Below are positions 47,930 to 60,147 of a stretch of 64,000 nucleotides of DNA, piece after piece. Under the pieces are notes generated by a model that saw only the letters and a program-made list of their open reading frames with translations, did no database searches and was not told the origin of the DNA. A program made the translations under genes and the position numbers. Source of the DNA: Phocaeicola massiliensis B84634 = Timone 84634 = DSM 17679 = JCM 13223 (lineage in GTDB: Bacteria; Bacteroidota; Bacteroidia; Bacteroidales; Bacteroidaceae); the NCBI RefSeq assembly GCF_000382445.1, contig NZ_KB905472.1:1615766-1679765 (forward strand), written 5' to 3'. Position 1 is the first letter of the stretch. Every line of letters starts with the position of its first letter.

Positions 47930-49159
47930 ATGGCACTAGTAAACGAACATTTTTTAAAACTACCAAACAATTACTTGTTTTCGGACATTGCCAAAAAGGT
48001 AAATGCATTCAAAGTCTCTCATCCTAAAACGGATCTCATCCGCCTGGGCATCGGAGATGTAACCCGCCCGCTGCCTCAAGCTTCCATCGAAGCCATGCAT
48101 AAGGCAGTAGACGAGCTGGCAAACAAAGAGACATTCCACGGTTACGGTCCCGAACAAGGCTATGATTTCCTGATAGATGCCGTCATCAGGAACGATTACG
48201 CTCCGCGCGGCGTCCATCTGGAACCCGGCGAAGTCTTTATCAGTGACGGCGCCAAGAGCGATACGGGAAATATCGGAGACATCCTTCGCCACGACAACAG
48301 CATCGGCGTGACAGATCCCATCTACCCCGTATACATCGACTCGAACGTAATGTGCGGCCGCGCCGGGATACTGGAAGACGGGCGATGGAGCAACGTGGTA
48401 TACTTGCCTTGCCTGAGCGAAAATAATTTCGTGCCCGAAATCCCCGACCGCAGGATAGATATCCTATACCTCTGCTATCCCAATAACCCCACGGGGACGG
48501 TCATTAGCAAGGCCGAACTGAAAAAATGGGTGAACTATGCATTGGAAAATGATACCCTCATCCTTTACGATGCTGCCTACGAGGCCTACATACAAGACCC
48601 GGACATTCCTCATTCCATTTATGAGATAAAAGGAGCGAAAAAAGTAGCGATAGAATTTCGCAGTTTCTCGAAGACAGCCGGATTCACCGGGGTGCGTTGC
48701 GGATACACCGTCGTACCGAAAGAACTCACAGCCGCCACGCTGGAAGGAGAGCGCATTCCGCTGAACCGGATGTGGAACCGCCGCCAGTGCACCAAGTTCA
48801 ACGGCACATCCTATATCACCCAGCGTGGTGCCGAAGCGATCTATACCCCCGAAGGCAAAAAGCAAGTGAAAGCCATCATACAGTATTATATGGCTAACGC
48901 TCGCATCATGAAAGAAGCGTTGGAAAGTACAGGACTCAAAGTTTTCGGCGGAGAGAACGCCCCCTACCTGTGGGTGAAGGCGCCGGGCGAGGTAAGCTCG
49001 TGGAAATTCTTTGAACAGATGCTGTATGAAGCCAATGTAGTGGGCACGCCGGGAGTAGGCTTCGGCCCCAGTGGTGAAGGGTATATCCGCTTGACCGCTT
49101 TCGGAGAGCGGGCGGATTGCGAAGAAGCCATGAAACGGATTAGAAAATGGTTGCTCTGA
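47930..49159 (+). CDS. dapL: LL-diaminopimelate aminotransferase
   Basis: 409 residues, PLP-dependent class I/II aminotransferase. It makes LL-diaminopimelate from tetrahydrodipicolinate in one step, bypassing DapC/D/E. The N-terminal MALVNEHFLKLPNNYLFSDI and FHGYGPEQGYDFL are typical of DapL. The PLP lysine is in FRSFSKTAGFTGVRCGY (about 247), preceded by CYPNNPTGTV. It is grouped with dapF, as in other Bacteroidetes. Confidence 0.96.
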   Translation: MALVNEHFLKLPNNYLFSDIAKKVNAFKVSHPKTDLIRLGIGDVTRPLPQASIEAMHKAVDELANKETFHGYGPEQGYDFLIDAVIRNDYAPRGVHLEPGEVFISDGAKSDTGNIGDILRHDNSIGVTDPIYPVYIDSNVMCGRAGILEDGRWSNVVYLPCLSENNFVPEIPDRRIDILYLCYPNNPTGTVISKAELKKWVNYALENDTLILYDAAYEAYIQDPDIPHSIYEIKGAKKVAIEFRSFSKTAGFTGVRCGYTVVPKELTAATLEGERIPLNRMWNRRQCTKFNGTSYITQRGAEAIYTPEGKKQVKAIIQYYMANARIMKEALESTGLKVFGGENAPYLWVKAPGEVSSWKFFEQMLYEANVVGTPGVGFGPSGEGYIRLTAFGERADCEEAMKRIRKWLL

Positions 49160-49268
49160 GCAATACATGGCAACACCTTGAAGCACTTTGTGCTTGCATT
49201 GAATTTACTTGATACAAAAGTTTTTTCCATTCACTCTACTAATCAACAACTAAACAAATTTAGGTATT

Positions 49269-51458
<2,190 letters not shown>

Positions 51459-51510
51459 TCACTGCATGAAGATTATCTATTTCTTTTGTTGGTTGTTTTA
51501 AGTTTGCGAA

Positions 51511-51542
51511 GAGGAGCGTCGGGATGACGGTCCTCTTTTTTA
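51511..51542 (+). terminator. Terminator of glnN
   Basis: GAGGA and CGTC pair with GACG and TCCTC around GGGAT with a small bulge, followed by TTTTTT. It is 53 bp past the stop codon. Confidence 0.75.
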
Positions 51543-51588
51543 TTTGTTTTATTCCTCCCAAATCTGCCTGAATTTCGCAATTTCTTTC

Positions 51589-51596
51589 TATCTTTG
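51589..51596 (+). promoter_or_regulatory. -7 box of the frameshifted kinase gene
   Basis: TATCTTTG, 30 bp before the start codon, so transcription is still likely. Confidence 0.5.
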
Positions 51597-51626
51597 TCTC
51601 ACTAAACAATGAGAAACAACTAAAAG

Positions 51627-53628
51627 ATGAAACGACTAATCCGTGCCTATATTATCATAATAATCTGTTTGCTGGCCGGAAGCGCTACTGCATCCGTATC
51701 TCCCCAGCATTTTACAAAAGACGAAATACTTTTCATCAGCTCTTATAATTCAGATACAAAATACACTTATTCCAGTATCAGCCAATTTGTAGACGAGTAT
51801 ATAAAGCTAGGAGGAAAATATTCTCCCGTAGTGGAATCCATGAACTGCACGACATTGGAAAACCAAGCAGAATGGATAGACAATATGGACCTCATTCTGG
51901 AGAAACATCCCCATGCAAAGCTTATCATCCCTTCTAGGTTCGGAAGCATGGATAAGTTACTTTTCGCAGACAGACGAGAAATACAAGGAATTGCCCGTCT
52001 ACTGCCTGATGACGCAACGATACGGCGCTACCCTGAACACTCCCCGGATTACTACCGTATACCAAGAAAACACAGACGCCAAAAGCCAAGTGGACATGTT
52101 GCAATTCATGAAAGGATTCAATGTCAAGCTATGCTATTATTATGAATACGGCGTAAAAGAAGATATTGAGTTCATCCGCAACTTATTCCCTCAAACGGAG
52201 AACATCGCCATCATCAGCGACAATTCCTATGCCGGCCTCAGCCAAATGAAATATGTAGAGAATGAAATAGCCGAACACTTTCCCGACTTGCAAATCATCC
52301 ATATAGACGGACGAACAATGGATATGGCGCAAGCCAGACAAGCCATGAAGAACCTGCCGGAACGAACGGCGGCCATGCTCTGCGTCTGGCGATATGACAG
52401 TAAAAAGGTCACTCACATAAGTAATGCCGAATATGTATTCAAATTGGCGAACAACCTCCCCGTATTCAGTCTGACGGGAAGCGGCATCGGCTATTGGGCC
52501 ATCGGAGGCAACATTCCCCGATACGATGCCGTCAACTCAAAAATCCATCTGGCTCAGAAAGCCTACGACCTACTGGACAAGAAGATAGACGCCAAACCCG
52601 ACTTCTTTTGTTATCCCAATGAATTCAAAATAGACATGAACATGATAAAGGCATTCAGGCTGGAAAACAAGCAACTCCCCTCTGATGCCTTATACATCAA
52701 CGAATCCAATACGTTGGCAACCTTCATTGAGCAATATAAAGGATATATCATATTGGCAGGCGTGCTTCTTGTCGTGTTGGTGGCAGGATTCATCGTTGCC
52801 ATTTCTTATTCCGTCAGACTGAACCTCTTGAAAAGGAACCTTGAAAAATCGGAGGCGCAACTGCGGGAAGAGAAGAAAGTATTGGAACTGTCCGAACACA
52901 ACTTACTAATTGCCAAGAACAAGGCAGAAGAAGCCAACCGAATCAAGAGCCAGTTCGTATCCAACATGAGCCACGAAATCCGCACTCCTCTCAATGCCAT
53001 TGTCGGCTCCTCCAATCTACTGGCGTCACAGGTAGAAAGCAATCTGGAACTAAAAGAATATGTAGATATCATTTATCATAACTCGGATTTGCTGCTAAAG
53101 CTGATTAATGACGTATTGGACATATCGAGCATCGAAAGCGACAGCCTGAATTTCCACTTTGAACCTTGTCAGCTCCTGCCCTATTGCCAAACCATTGTGG
53201 ACAGTTTCAGTACCCAAGTTCCTCAAGGGATAGAACTCCGTGTAGATGTCCCGCAAAAAGACATCAGCATCACGACGGATACTTATCGCTTGCAACAGGC
53301 TATCATCAATCTGATAAACAATGCCATCAAGTTTACCAAGAAAGGCTATATAGAATTATCCATCCGGCCCGACCAGGACGACGAAACGGTCGTCTTCTCA
53401 ATTACCGACACGGGATGCGGCATTCCCCCCGAAGAACACGAAAACGTGTTCAAGCGTTTCGTGAAACTCAATGAATATGTGCAAGGCACAGGATTGGGGC
53501 TCTCCATCACCCGGCTGATTATCACGAAGCTGGGAGGCAAGATATGGATAGACGGCAACTATCAGAAGGGAGCACGTTTTGTGTTTACATTGCCGGTCTG
53601 CCCGGCCGAACAAAAAAATAATGCCTGA
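51627..53628 (+). pseudogene. Membrane sensor histidine kinase interrupted by a +1 frameshift
   Basis: The gene reads in two overlapping frames. The first (51627-52145) has a signal peptide (about 1-22) and the start of a periplasmic binding-protein-like domain. The second (open to 53628) continues that domain, then has a TM (about [20 protein letters not shown]), a coiled-coil, a HisKA box with [13 protein letters not shown], and an ATPase with [20 protein letters not shown] and GTGLGLSI. The break lies at about 51930: dropping one C from ATCATCCCTT would join KLII directly to LLGSEAW. The repaired protein would be about 667 residues with no receiver domain. Whether the shift is a mutation, a phase switch or a read error cannot be told here. 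Confidence 0.85.
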
Positions 53629-53656
53629 TTTATAGCATTATTCATTTCTTTTCCTT

Positions 53657-53664
53657 TATCTTTG
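53657..53664 (+). promoter_or_regulatory. -7 box of the thiamine operon
   Basis: TATCTTTG, about 10 bp before the first riboswitch helix, so the transcript would begin close to the TPP aptamer. Confidence 0.6.
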
Positions 53665-53673
53665 CGACCGTAA

Positions 53674-53755
53674 AAGCAAAGGGGTGCCCACGGACAGACG
53701 GGCTGAGATTATACCCTGTGAACCTGATGCGGTTAGTACCGACGAAGGGATTGTT
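53674..53755 (+). ncRNA. TPP riboswitch (thi box)
   Basis: The conserved parts are in order: GGGGTGCCC, then GGCTGAGATTATACCC, then GTGAACCTGATGCGGTTAG, and a closing ACGAAGGGA. CTGAGA and ACCTGATGCGG are the invariant TPP-binding cores. The leader to thiS is about 75 nt after the aptamer and has no clear intrinsic terminator, so control may act on translation. It should reduce expression of thiS to thiF when thiamine pyrophosphate is plentiful. Confidence 0.95.
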
Positions 53756-53829
53756 ACTTCTTGCCACACATCTATCCGGTTTAAAAGCAACTCTTTGTAT
53801 TTACATACAAATTCATAAATCACTAACTT

Positions 53830-54030
53830 ATGAAACTGAAAGTAAACAGCAAAGAAACAGAAGCAAAGGACGGATGTACCATTGCCGAACTCGCCTCACA
53901 ACTGGCACTCCCCGAAAGAGGCGTTGCCATCGCCGTAAACAACAAGATGATTCCCCGCACAGAGTGGAACGAACGCATATTGCAACCCAATGACAGTTTG
54001 GTAGTGATAAAAGCTGCCTGTGGAGGATGA
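53830..54030 (+). CDS. thiS: Sulfur carrier protein ThiS
   Basis: 66 residues, ubiquitin-like, ending in the required Gly-Gly (VIKAACGG). It carries the thiocarboxylate sulfur for the thiazole ring made by ThiG. GVAIAVNNKMIPRTEW is the typical central strand pair. Its TGA overlaps the thiE ATG (ATGA). It is the first gene behind the TPP riboswitch. Confidence 0.96.
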   Translation: MKLKVNSKETEAKDGCTIAELASQLALPERGVAIAVNNKMIPRTEWNERILQPNDSLVVIKAACGG

Positions 54031-54665
54031 GACCGATGGTACTTCAATTCATTACACATTTCACCGACAGTTATTCCTACTACGATTCAGCATGTATGGC
54101 ACTCGAAGGCGGTTGCCGCTGGATTCAGCTACGCATGAAAGATGCGCCTGTCAGCGAAGTAGAACAGGAAGCCTTACGCCTGCAACATTTGTGCAGAGAT
54201 TATGGTGCGACCTTCATCATAGACGACCACGTAGAACTGGTCAAGAAGATACACGCCGACGGCGTGCATCTGGGTAAAAAGGATATGCCCGTAGCAGAAG
54301 CACGGAAAATGTTGGGAAAAGATTTCATCATAGGTGGCACAGCCAATACATTTGAAGATGTAAAGATGCACTACGAAGCCGGAGCCGATTACATTGGTTG
54401 CGGTCCGTTCCGATTCACTACCACCAAAAAGAACCTCTCACCGATATTGGGACTGGAAGGATATCGCTCTATCGTCTCGCAGATGAAAGAAGCAGGTATA
54501 CATCTGCCCATCGTTGCCATCGGAGGCATAACTTTCGAAGATATTCCCTCTATCATGGCAACCGGTGTCACAGGGATCGCCCTTAGTGGAACAATCCTGC
54601 GTGCAGACAACCCCATAGAAGAAACAAGACGAATCATAAATATAGAAAAGATAAACAATAAATAA
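54027..54665 (+). CDS. thiE: Thiamine-phosphate synthase
   Basis: 212 residues, TIM barrel that joins HMP-PP and thiazole phosphate. WIQLRMKDA near residue 32 is the QLR motif, and FIIDDHVELVKKIHADGVHLGKKDM holds the conserved substrate-binding Asp and the GVHLG strand. YIGCGPFRFTTTKKN and VAIGGI follow. The gene overlaps thiS by 4 bp. The frame starts MRPMVLQF; the second Met is a possible start. A second, more divergent ThiE-like gene is at 60148. Confidence 0.94.
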   Translation: MRPMVLQFITHFTDSYSYYDSACMALEGGCRWIQLRMKDAPVSEVEQEALRLQHLCRDYGATFIIDDHVELVKKIHADGVHLGKKDMPVAEARKMLGKDFIIGGTANTFEDVKMHYEAGADYIGCGPFRFTTTKKNLSPILGLEGYRSIVSQMKEAGIHLPIVAIGGITFEDIPSIMATGVTGIALSGTILRADNPIEETRRIINIEKINNK

Positions 54666-54677
54666 ACTATACCCACA

Positions 54678-55451
54678 ATGAAGAAACTCATCATTGCCGG
54701 ACAAGAATTTGATTCCCGTTTATTTCTGGGAACCGGCAAATTCCATTCAAACACCACCATGGAAGAAGCTATCCTGGCATCAGGATGCGAAATGGTGACA
54801 GTAGCCATGAAACGTATCGAACTCGATGACAAGGAAGACGACATGCTGAAACATATCATTCATCCGCATATCCGGTTATTACCCAACACTTCGGGAGTGC
54901 GCACGGCAGAAGAAGCCGTTTTTGCCGCGCAAATGGCACGTGAGGCATTTGGAACCAACTGGCTGAAACTGGAAATCCACCCCGATCCGCGTTACCTGCT
55001 GCCGGATTCCACAGAAACATTGAAAGCTACCGAGGAACTGGTAAAACTGGGTTTTGTCGTATTACCTTACTGTCAGGCAGACCCCACTCTGTGCAAACGT
55101 CTGGAAGAAGCCGGTGCCGCAACCGTCATGCCTCTTGCAGCTCCCATCGGTACTAATAAAGGCTTACAGACACGTGATTTCCTGCGCATCATCATCGAGC
55201 AATCCTCTGTCCCCGTGGTAGTAGATGCCGGAATCGGTGCTCCGAGCCATGCTGCCGAAGCAATGGAAATGGGTGCGGATGCCTGTCTGGTCAATACTGC
55301 CATTGCCGTTGCCAGGAATCCGGTAGAGATGGCAACAGCATTTAAAGAAGCAGTCATCGCCGGCCGCCGTGCTTACGAAGCAGGGTTAGGTATTGTCGGA
55401 CAGAATTTGATTGCTTCCGCCTCATCACCTCTAACTTCATTTCTTGATTAA
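54678..55451 (+). CDS. thiG: Thiazole synthase
   Basis: 257 residues, TIM barrel that forms the thiazole phosphate from DXP, dehydroglycine and ThiS thiocarboxylate. [12 protein letters not shown] is the N-terminal block, [12 protein letters not shown] carries the Schiff-base lysine, and [28 protein letters not shown] is the phosphate-binding region. It lies 12 bp after thiE and 9 bp before thiC. Its dehydroglycine source would be ThiH (tyrosine lyase), encoded further on in the same cluster. Confidence 0.96.
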   Translation: MKKLIIAGQEFDSRLFLGTGKFHSNTTMEEAILASGCEMVTVAMKRIELDDKEDDMLKHIIHPHIRLLPNTSGVRTAEEAVFAAQMAREAFGTNWLKLEIHPDPRYLLPDSTETLKATEELVKLGFVVLPYCQADPTLCKRLEEAGAATVMPLAAPIGTNKGLQTRDFLRIIIEQSSVPVVVDAGIGAPSHAAEAMEMGADACLVNTAIAVARNPVEMATAFKEAVIAGRRAYEAGLGIVGQNLIASASSPLTSFLD

Positions 55452-57167
<1,716 letters not shown>

Positions 57168-57182
57168 ATCATATTCTCATCC

Positions 57183-57218
57183 ACCGTAGGGGCAGACCCA
57201 TGTGTCTGCCCCTACGGT
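57183..57218. repeat. REP-like hairpin between thiC and the 173-aa gene
   Basis: ACCGTAGGGGCAGAC and GTCTGCCCCTACGGT form a perfect 15-bp stem with the loop CCATGT. There is no T-run. The sequence resembles GTAGGGGCAGAC-type repeats that occur many times in Bacteroidetes genomes. A transposase remnant of the type linked to such repeats lies 560 bp away (57781-57933). Confidence 0.75.
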
Positions 57219-57241
57219 AAACAATCCTCATAGGAAGACAA

Positions 57242-57763
57242 ATGGAAGAAGATTTCAAGAAAGCACTGGAAAGCACTTTAGGAAGAAAATACATAGACAG
57301 CATAGTAGAGCAGGTGATGGATTCGCCTGCCCGCTTCGATGACCTCTATGCCCTCACCGAACATGAAGAAGAAAAGATAGCCTGGCGTGCTACATGGGCT
57401 TGTGAAAAACTGAGTATCCTCGCCCCTTCCTTATTGATAAGCAAAAGGGAAGAGCTGATGCAACGAGCCATGCAATGTCCCCATGGGGGCATACGCCGTC
57501 TGCTATTGAACACACTTCTTCATCTCCCTGTTCCGAAACCCATCAATGTGGCTTTTCTCGACTTCTGCCTGAACGGAATGTTATCGCCCGCCGAGACTGT
57601 AGCCGGACAAGCCGTATGCATGAAACTGGCATATGCTATCTGCCTGAAAGAACCCGAACTGATGGGAGAGCTGGAAGCCTATTTGGAGAATATGGAACCG
57701 GAATACTATACCGCAGCCGTACAATGTGCACGCAACAACATTCTAAAGAAAATAAGGAAATGA
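57242..57763 (+). CDS. Hypothetical all-helical protein inside the thiamine operon
   Basis: 173 residues; I do not recognise the family with certainty. The sequence is almost entirely helix-forming, with repeats of about 35 residues that look like HEAT/Armadillo helical pairs (IAWRATWACEKLSI, GIRRLLLNTLLHL, VAGQAVCMKLAYAIC, YTAAVQCARNNIL). There is no signal peptide or membrane segment, so it is probably a cytoplasmic binding protein. It lies on the thi strand 74 bp after thiC and is separated from it by the REP-like hairpin, so its membership in the pathway is uncertain and it may be a passenger. Confidence 0.75.
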   Translation: MEEDFKKALESTLGRKYIDSIVEQVMDSPARFDDLYALTEHEEEKIAWRATWACEKLSILAPSLLISKREELMQRAMQCPHGGIRRLLLNTLLHLPVPKPINVAFLDFCLNGMLSPAETVAGQAVCMKLAYAICLKEPELMGELEAYLENMEPEYYTAAVQCARNNILKKIRK

Positions 57764-57780
57764 ATAATCAGAAAATCAGA

Positions 57781-57933
57781 ATGTATAATCCCGGAAAGAT
57801 TGTAAATGGAGAATATGTATTTGAATGAAGCGGGACGGTTGGTAGAAATCAGCATTCATGCGAAGAAATATCGGATTATATCATCACCAACCCATTACGA
57901 TGGGAAAAAGACCTATTATTCATTGAACAATAA
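57781..57933 (+). pseudogene. Remnant of a REP-associated (IS200-like, Y1) transposase
   Basis: One frame with an internal stop reads into EEISDYIITNPLRWEKDLLF and ends at TAA 57931-57933. The motif I-x-x-YI-x-x-NP-x-x-W-x-x-D is the usual C-terminus of REP-associated tyrosine transposases. Only about 35 residues are recognisable. It lies between the 173-aa gene and thiH, and a REP-like hairpin is close by. The function is lost. Confidence 0.5.
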
Positions 57934-57960
57934 CAGAACAATAAAAAAATAACAACTATC

Positions 57961-59091
57961 ATGTTTTCAGAAGAACTTGAAAAAATAGACTGGGAGGAAA
58001 CCACCAAAGCCATCTACTCCAAGACAGAGAGTGACGTGCTTCGCGCCCTCGGCAAAGAACATTGTGATGTAGACGACTTTATGGCACTCATCTCACCGGC
58101 GGCAGCCAAATACCTGGAACCGATGGCACAACTGAGCAAAAAATACACCGAAGAACGTTTCGGCAAGACCATCTCCATGTTTATACCTCTATATATAACA
58201 AACTCCTGCACCAACTCCTGTGTGTACTGCGGTTTCCATATCAGCAATCCGATGGCACGTACCATCCTCACCCCCGAACAGATGGAAGATGAATACAAAG
58301 CCATCAAGAAGCTCGGCCCGTTTGAAAACCTGCTGCTGGTAACAGGAGAGAATCCCGCCAAGGCAGGTGTTCCCTATCTGGCAAAAGCGCTGGACATCGC
58401 AAAAAAATACTTCAGCAACCTGAAGATAGAAGTGATGCCCCTCAAAGCCGAGGAATACGCCGAGCTGAAAAAACACGGACTGAACGGCGTCATCTGCTTT
58501 CAGGAAACTTACAACAAAGCCCGTTACAACGTATATCATCCGCGTGGAATGAAATCTAAATTCGAATGGCGGGTAAATGGTTTCGACCGCATGGGACAGG
58601 CAGGTGTCCATTCCATCGGCATGGGTGTACTTATCGGACTGGAAGAATGGCGCACGGATGTGACCATGATGGCCTACCATCTGCGCTACCTTCAGAAAAA
58701 GTATTGGAAAACAAAATACAGTGTCAACTTCCCACGCATGCGCCCGGCAGAGAACGGCGGCTTCCAGCCGAATGTCATCATGAACGACCGTGAACTGGCA
58801 CAACTTACTTTTGCCATGCGCATCTTCGACCACGATGTGGATATCTCCTACTCTACCCGCGAACCGGCACACATCCGCGACAACATGGCAGGACTTGGAG
58901 TGACCACCATGAGTGCGGAAAGCAAAACCGAACCGGGAGGATACTACACTTATCCGCAAGCCCTGGAGCAATTCCATGTAAGCGATGAGCGCACGGCCGT
59001 AGAAGTGGAACGTGCACTGAAATCATTGGGACGAGAACCGGTTTGGAAAGACTGGGATGCTTCTTTTGACCAATTTGCATCAACACGATAG
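57961..59091 (+). CDS. thiH: 2-iminoacetate synthase (tyrosine lyase) ThiH
   Basis: 376 residues, radical-SAM enzyme that splits tyrosine to give dehydroglycine and p-cresol. The Fe-S motif CTNSCVYCGF (CxxxCxxC) is at about residues 82-89. EVMPLKAEEYAELKKHGLNGV and NFPRMRPAENGGFQPN are family blocks. Its oxygen-sensitive chemistry suits an anaerobe; aerobes often use ThiO instead, and no thiO is seen here. It starts 197 bp after the 173-aa gene. Confidence 0.96.
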   Translation: MFSEELEKIDWEETTKAIYSKTESDVLRALGKEHCDVDDFMALISPAAAKYLEPMAQLSKKYTEERFGKTISMFIPLYITNSCTNSCVYCGFHISNPMARTILTPEQMEDEYKAIKKLGPFENLLLVTGENPAKAGVPYLAKALDIAKKYFSNLKIEVMPLKAEEYAELKKHGLNGVICFQETYNKARYNVYHPRGMKSKFEWRVNGFDRMGQAGVHSIGMGVLIGLEEWRTDVTMMAYHLRYLQKKYWKTKYSVNFPRMRPAENGGFQPNVIMNDRELAQLTFAMRIFDHDVDISYSTREPAHIRDNMAGLGVTTMSAESKTEPGGYYTYPQALEQFHVSDERTAVEVERALKSLGREPVWKDWDASFDQFASTR

Positions 59092-59140
59092 CATACAGAT
59101 AGTATTACACTTAGTCATACAGCCTTTCATAATAATCGTT

Positions 59141-59228
59141 TCACTTTAGTGATGATAGTTTATCACTAAGGACATTCAATTATATCACCGTAGTGAAGAA
59201 ATTTAATCACCTGAGTGAAACGATAAAA
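59141..59228. repeat. Tandem array, 4 units of exactly 22 bp, TCAC-N4-GTGA cores
   Basis: Units begin at 59141, 59163, 59185 and 59207. Their cores are TCACTTTAGTGA, TCACTAAGGACA (decayed), TCACCGTAGTGA and TCACCTGAGTGA. The outermost units also pair with each other: 59135-59153 against 59206-59224 is a 19-bp inverted repeat with three mismatches. The array lies in the 153-bp gap between thiH and thiF and ends 16 bp before the thiF start codon. Confidence 0.75.
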
Positions 59229-59244
59229 TCAACCGTTAGATAAT

Positions 59245-59937
59245 ATGGAAAGATACAACCGTCAAATCATTCTCCCCGAACTGGGAGAAGAAGGACAGCA
59301 ACGCATCCAACGCGCCAAAGTCCTTATAGTCGGTGTAGGCGGACTGGGATCTCCCGTCGCCCTTTACCTGACAGGCGCCGGAGTAGGCATCATCGGACTG
59401 ATGGACGATGACGTGGTAAGCATCAGCAACCTGCAACGCCAGATACTCTATAGCGAAGCCGAAGTAGGTATGCCCAAAGCCATCCAAGCCAAAAAACGTC
59501 TCGAAGCCCTGAACAGCTCCATACAAATCAATGCTTACCCCAATCGTCTCACCACAGAAAATGCCGCCGGGATCATCAGCCAATACGACATTGTGGTAGA
59601 CGGATGCGATAACTTTGCCACCCGCTACCTCATTAATGACACCTGCGTGCAGTTGGGAAAAATCTATGTATATGGTGCCATTCGTGCTTTCGACGGGCAA
59701 GTATCCGTATTCAATTACCAAGGCGGACCGGACTATCGCCACTTTTTCCCGGACGAAGACGAAATGCTCTCCATGCCCCACCCGCCCAAAGGTGTACTTG
59801 GAGTTACTCCCGGCATAGTGGGATGCACCGAAGCAACCGAAGTACTGAAAATAATAGGCGGATACGGTGAAGTGCTAAGCGGGAAATTATGGATTATCGA
59901 CCTCAAAACAATGGAAACGCATATCCTCTCATTATAA
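59245..59937 (+). CDS. thiF: ThiF/HesA/MoeB-family adenylyltransferase
   Basis: 230 residues, E1-like fold that should adenylate the ThiS C-terminus. The nucleotide site is VGVGGLGSPVALYL (about 31-44), and DGCDNFATRYLIND is the conserved Asp block. Only three cysteines are present (DGCDN, NDTCV, VGCTE). The two CxxC pairs that bind zinc in E. coli ThiF and in MoeB are absent, and the expected region reads DYRHFFPDEDEM instead. The protein is also slightly short. The location after thiH supports ThiF over MoeB. Confidence 0.88.
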   Translation: MERYNRQIILPELGEEGQQRIQRAKVLIVGVGGLGSPVALYLTGAGVGIIGLMDDDVVSISNLQRQILYSEAEVGMPKAIQAKKRLEALNSSIQINAYPNRLTTENAAGIISQYDIVVDGCDNFATRYLINDTCVQLGKIYVYGAIRAFDGQVSVFNYQGGPDYRHFFPDEDEMLSMPHPPKGVLGVTPGIVGCTEATEVLKIIGGYGEVLSGKLWIIDLKTMETHILSL

Positions 59938-59963
59938 AAACAGAATCTTTTATGATGTGAAGT

Positions 59964-60051
59964 ATTGCTTTATCCATTTTTTATATTACCTTTGTAACTA
60001 TAATAAACCCTTAATCTTCGTTTGCCTGTGAAGGTCGACGAAGATTTTTTT
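59964..60051 (+). ncRNA. Possible very short transcript: promoter followed at once by a terminator
   Basis: ATTG (59964-59967), a 19-bp spacer and TACCTTTG (59987-59994) form a good promoter. About 20 bp downstream, AATCTTCGT and ACGAAGATT (60013-60021, 60038-60046) form a 9-bp stem followed by TTTTT. The product would be about 50 nt, mostly the hairpin. The hairpin may equally be the terminator of the thi operon and the promoter incidental. Confidence 0.4.
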
Positions 60052-60118
60052 ATTCATGACTCTCCCCCAACCGTTAAATAAATACAGCAAACTGTTAGGA
60101 ATATTACATATTGATTAC

Positions 60119-60126
60119 TATCTTTG
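60119..60126 (+). promoter_or_regulatory. -7 box of the second thiE-like gene
   Basis: TATCTTTG, 22 bp before the ATG at 60148. The gene therefore may have its own promoter outside the riboswitch. Confidence 0.5.
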
Positions 60127-60147
60127 CTTAGCAATTAATTGGAAAGT

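Noticed and set aside
51627..53628. Programmed frameshifting in the kinase gene
   Set aside because: I see no slippery heptamer, no stimulatory hairpin and no nearby internal Shine-Dalgarno at the junction; a plain one-base change is simpler.
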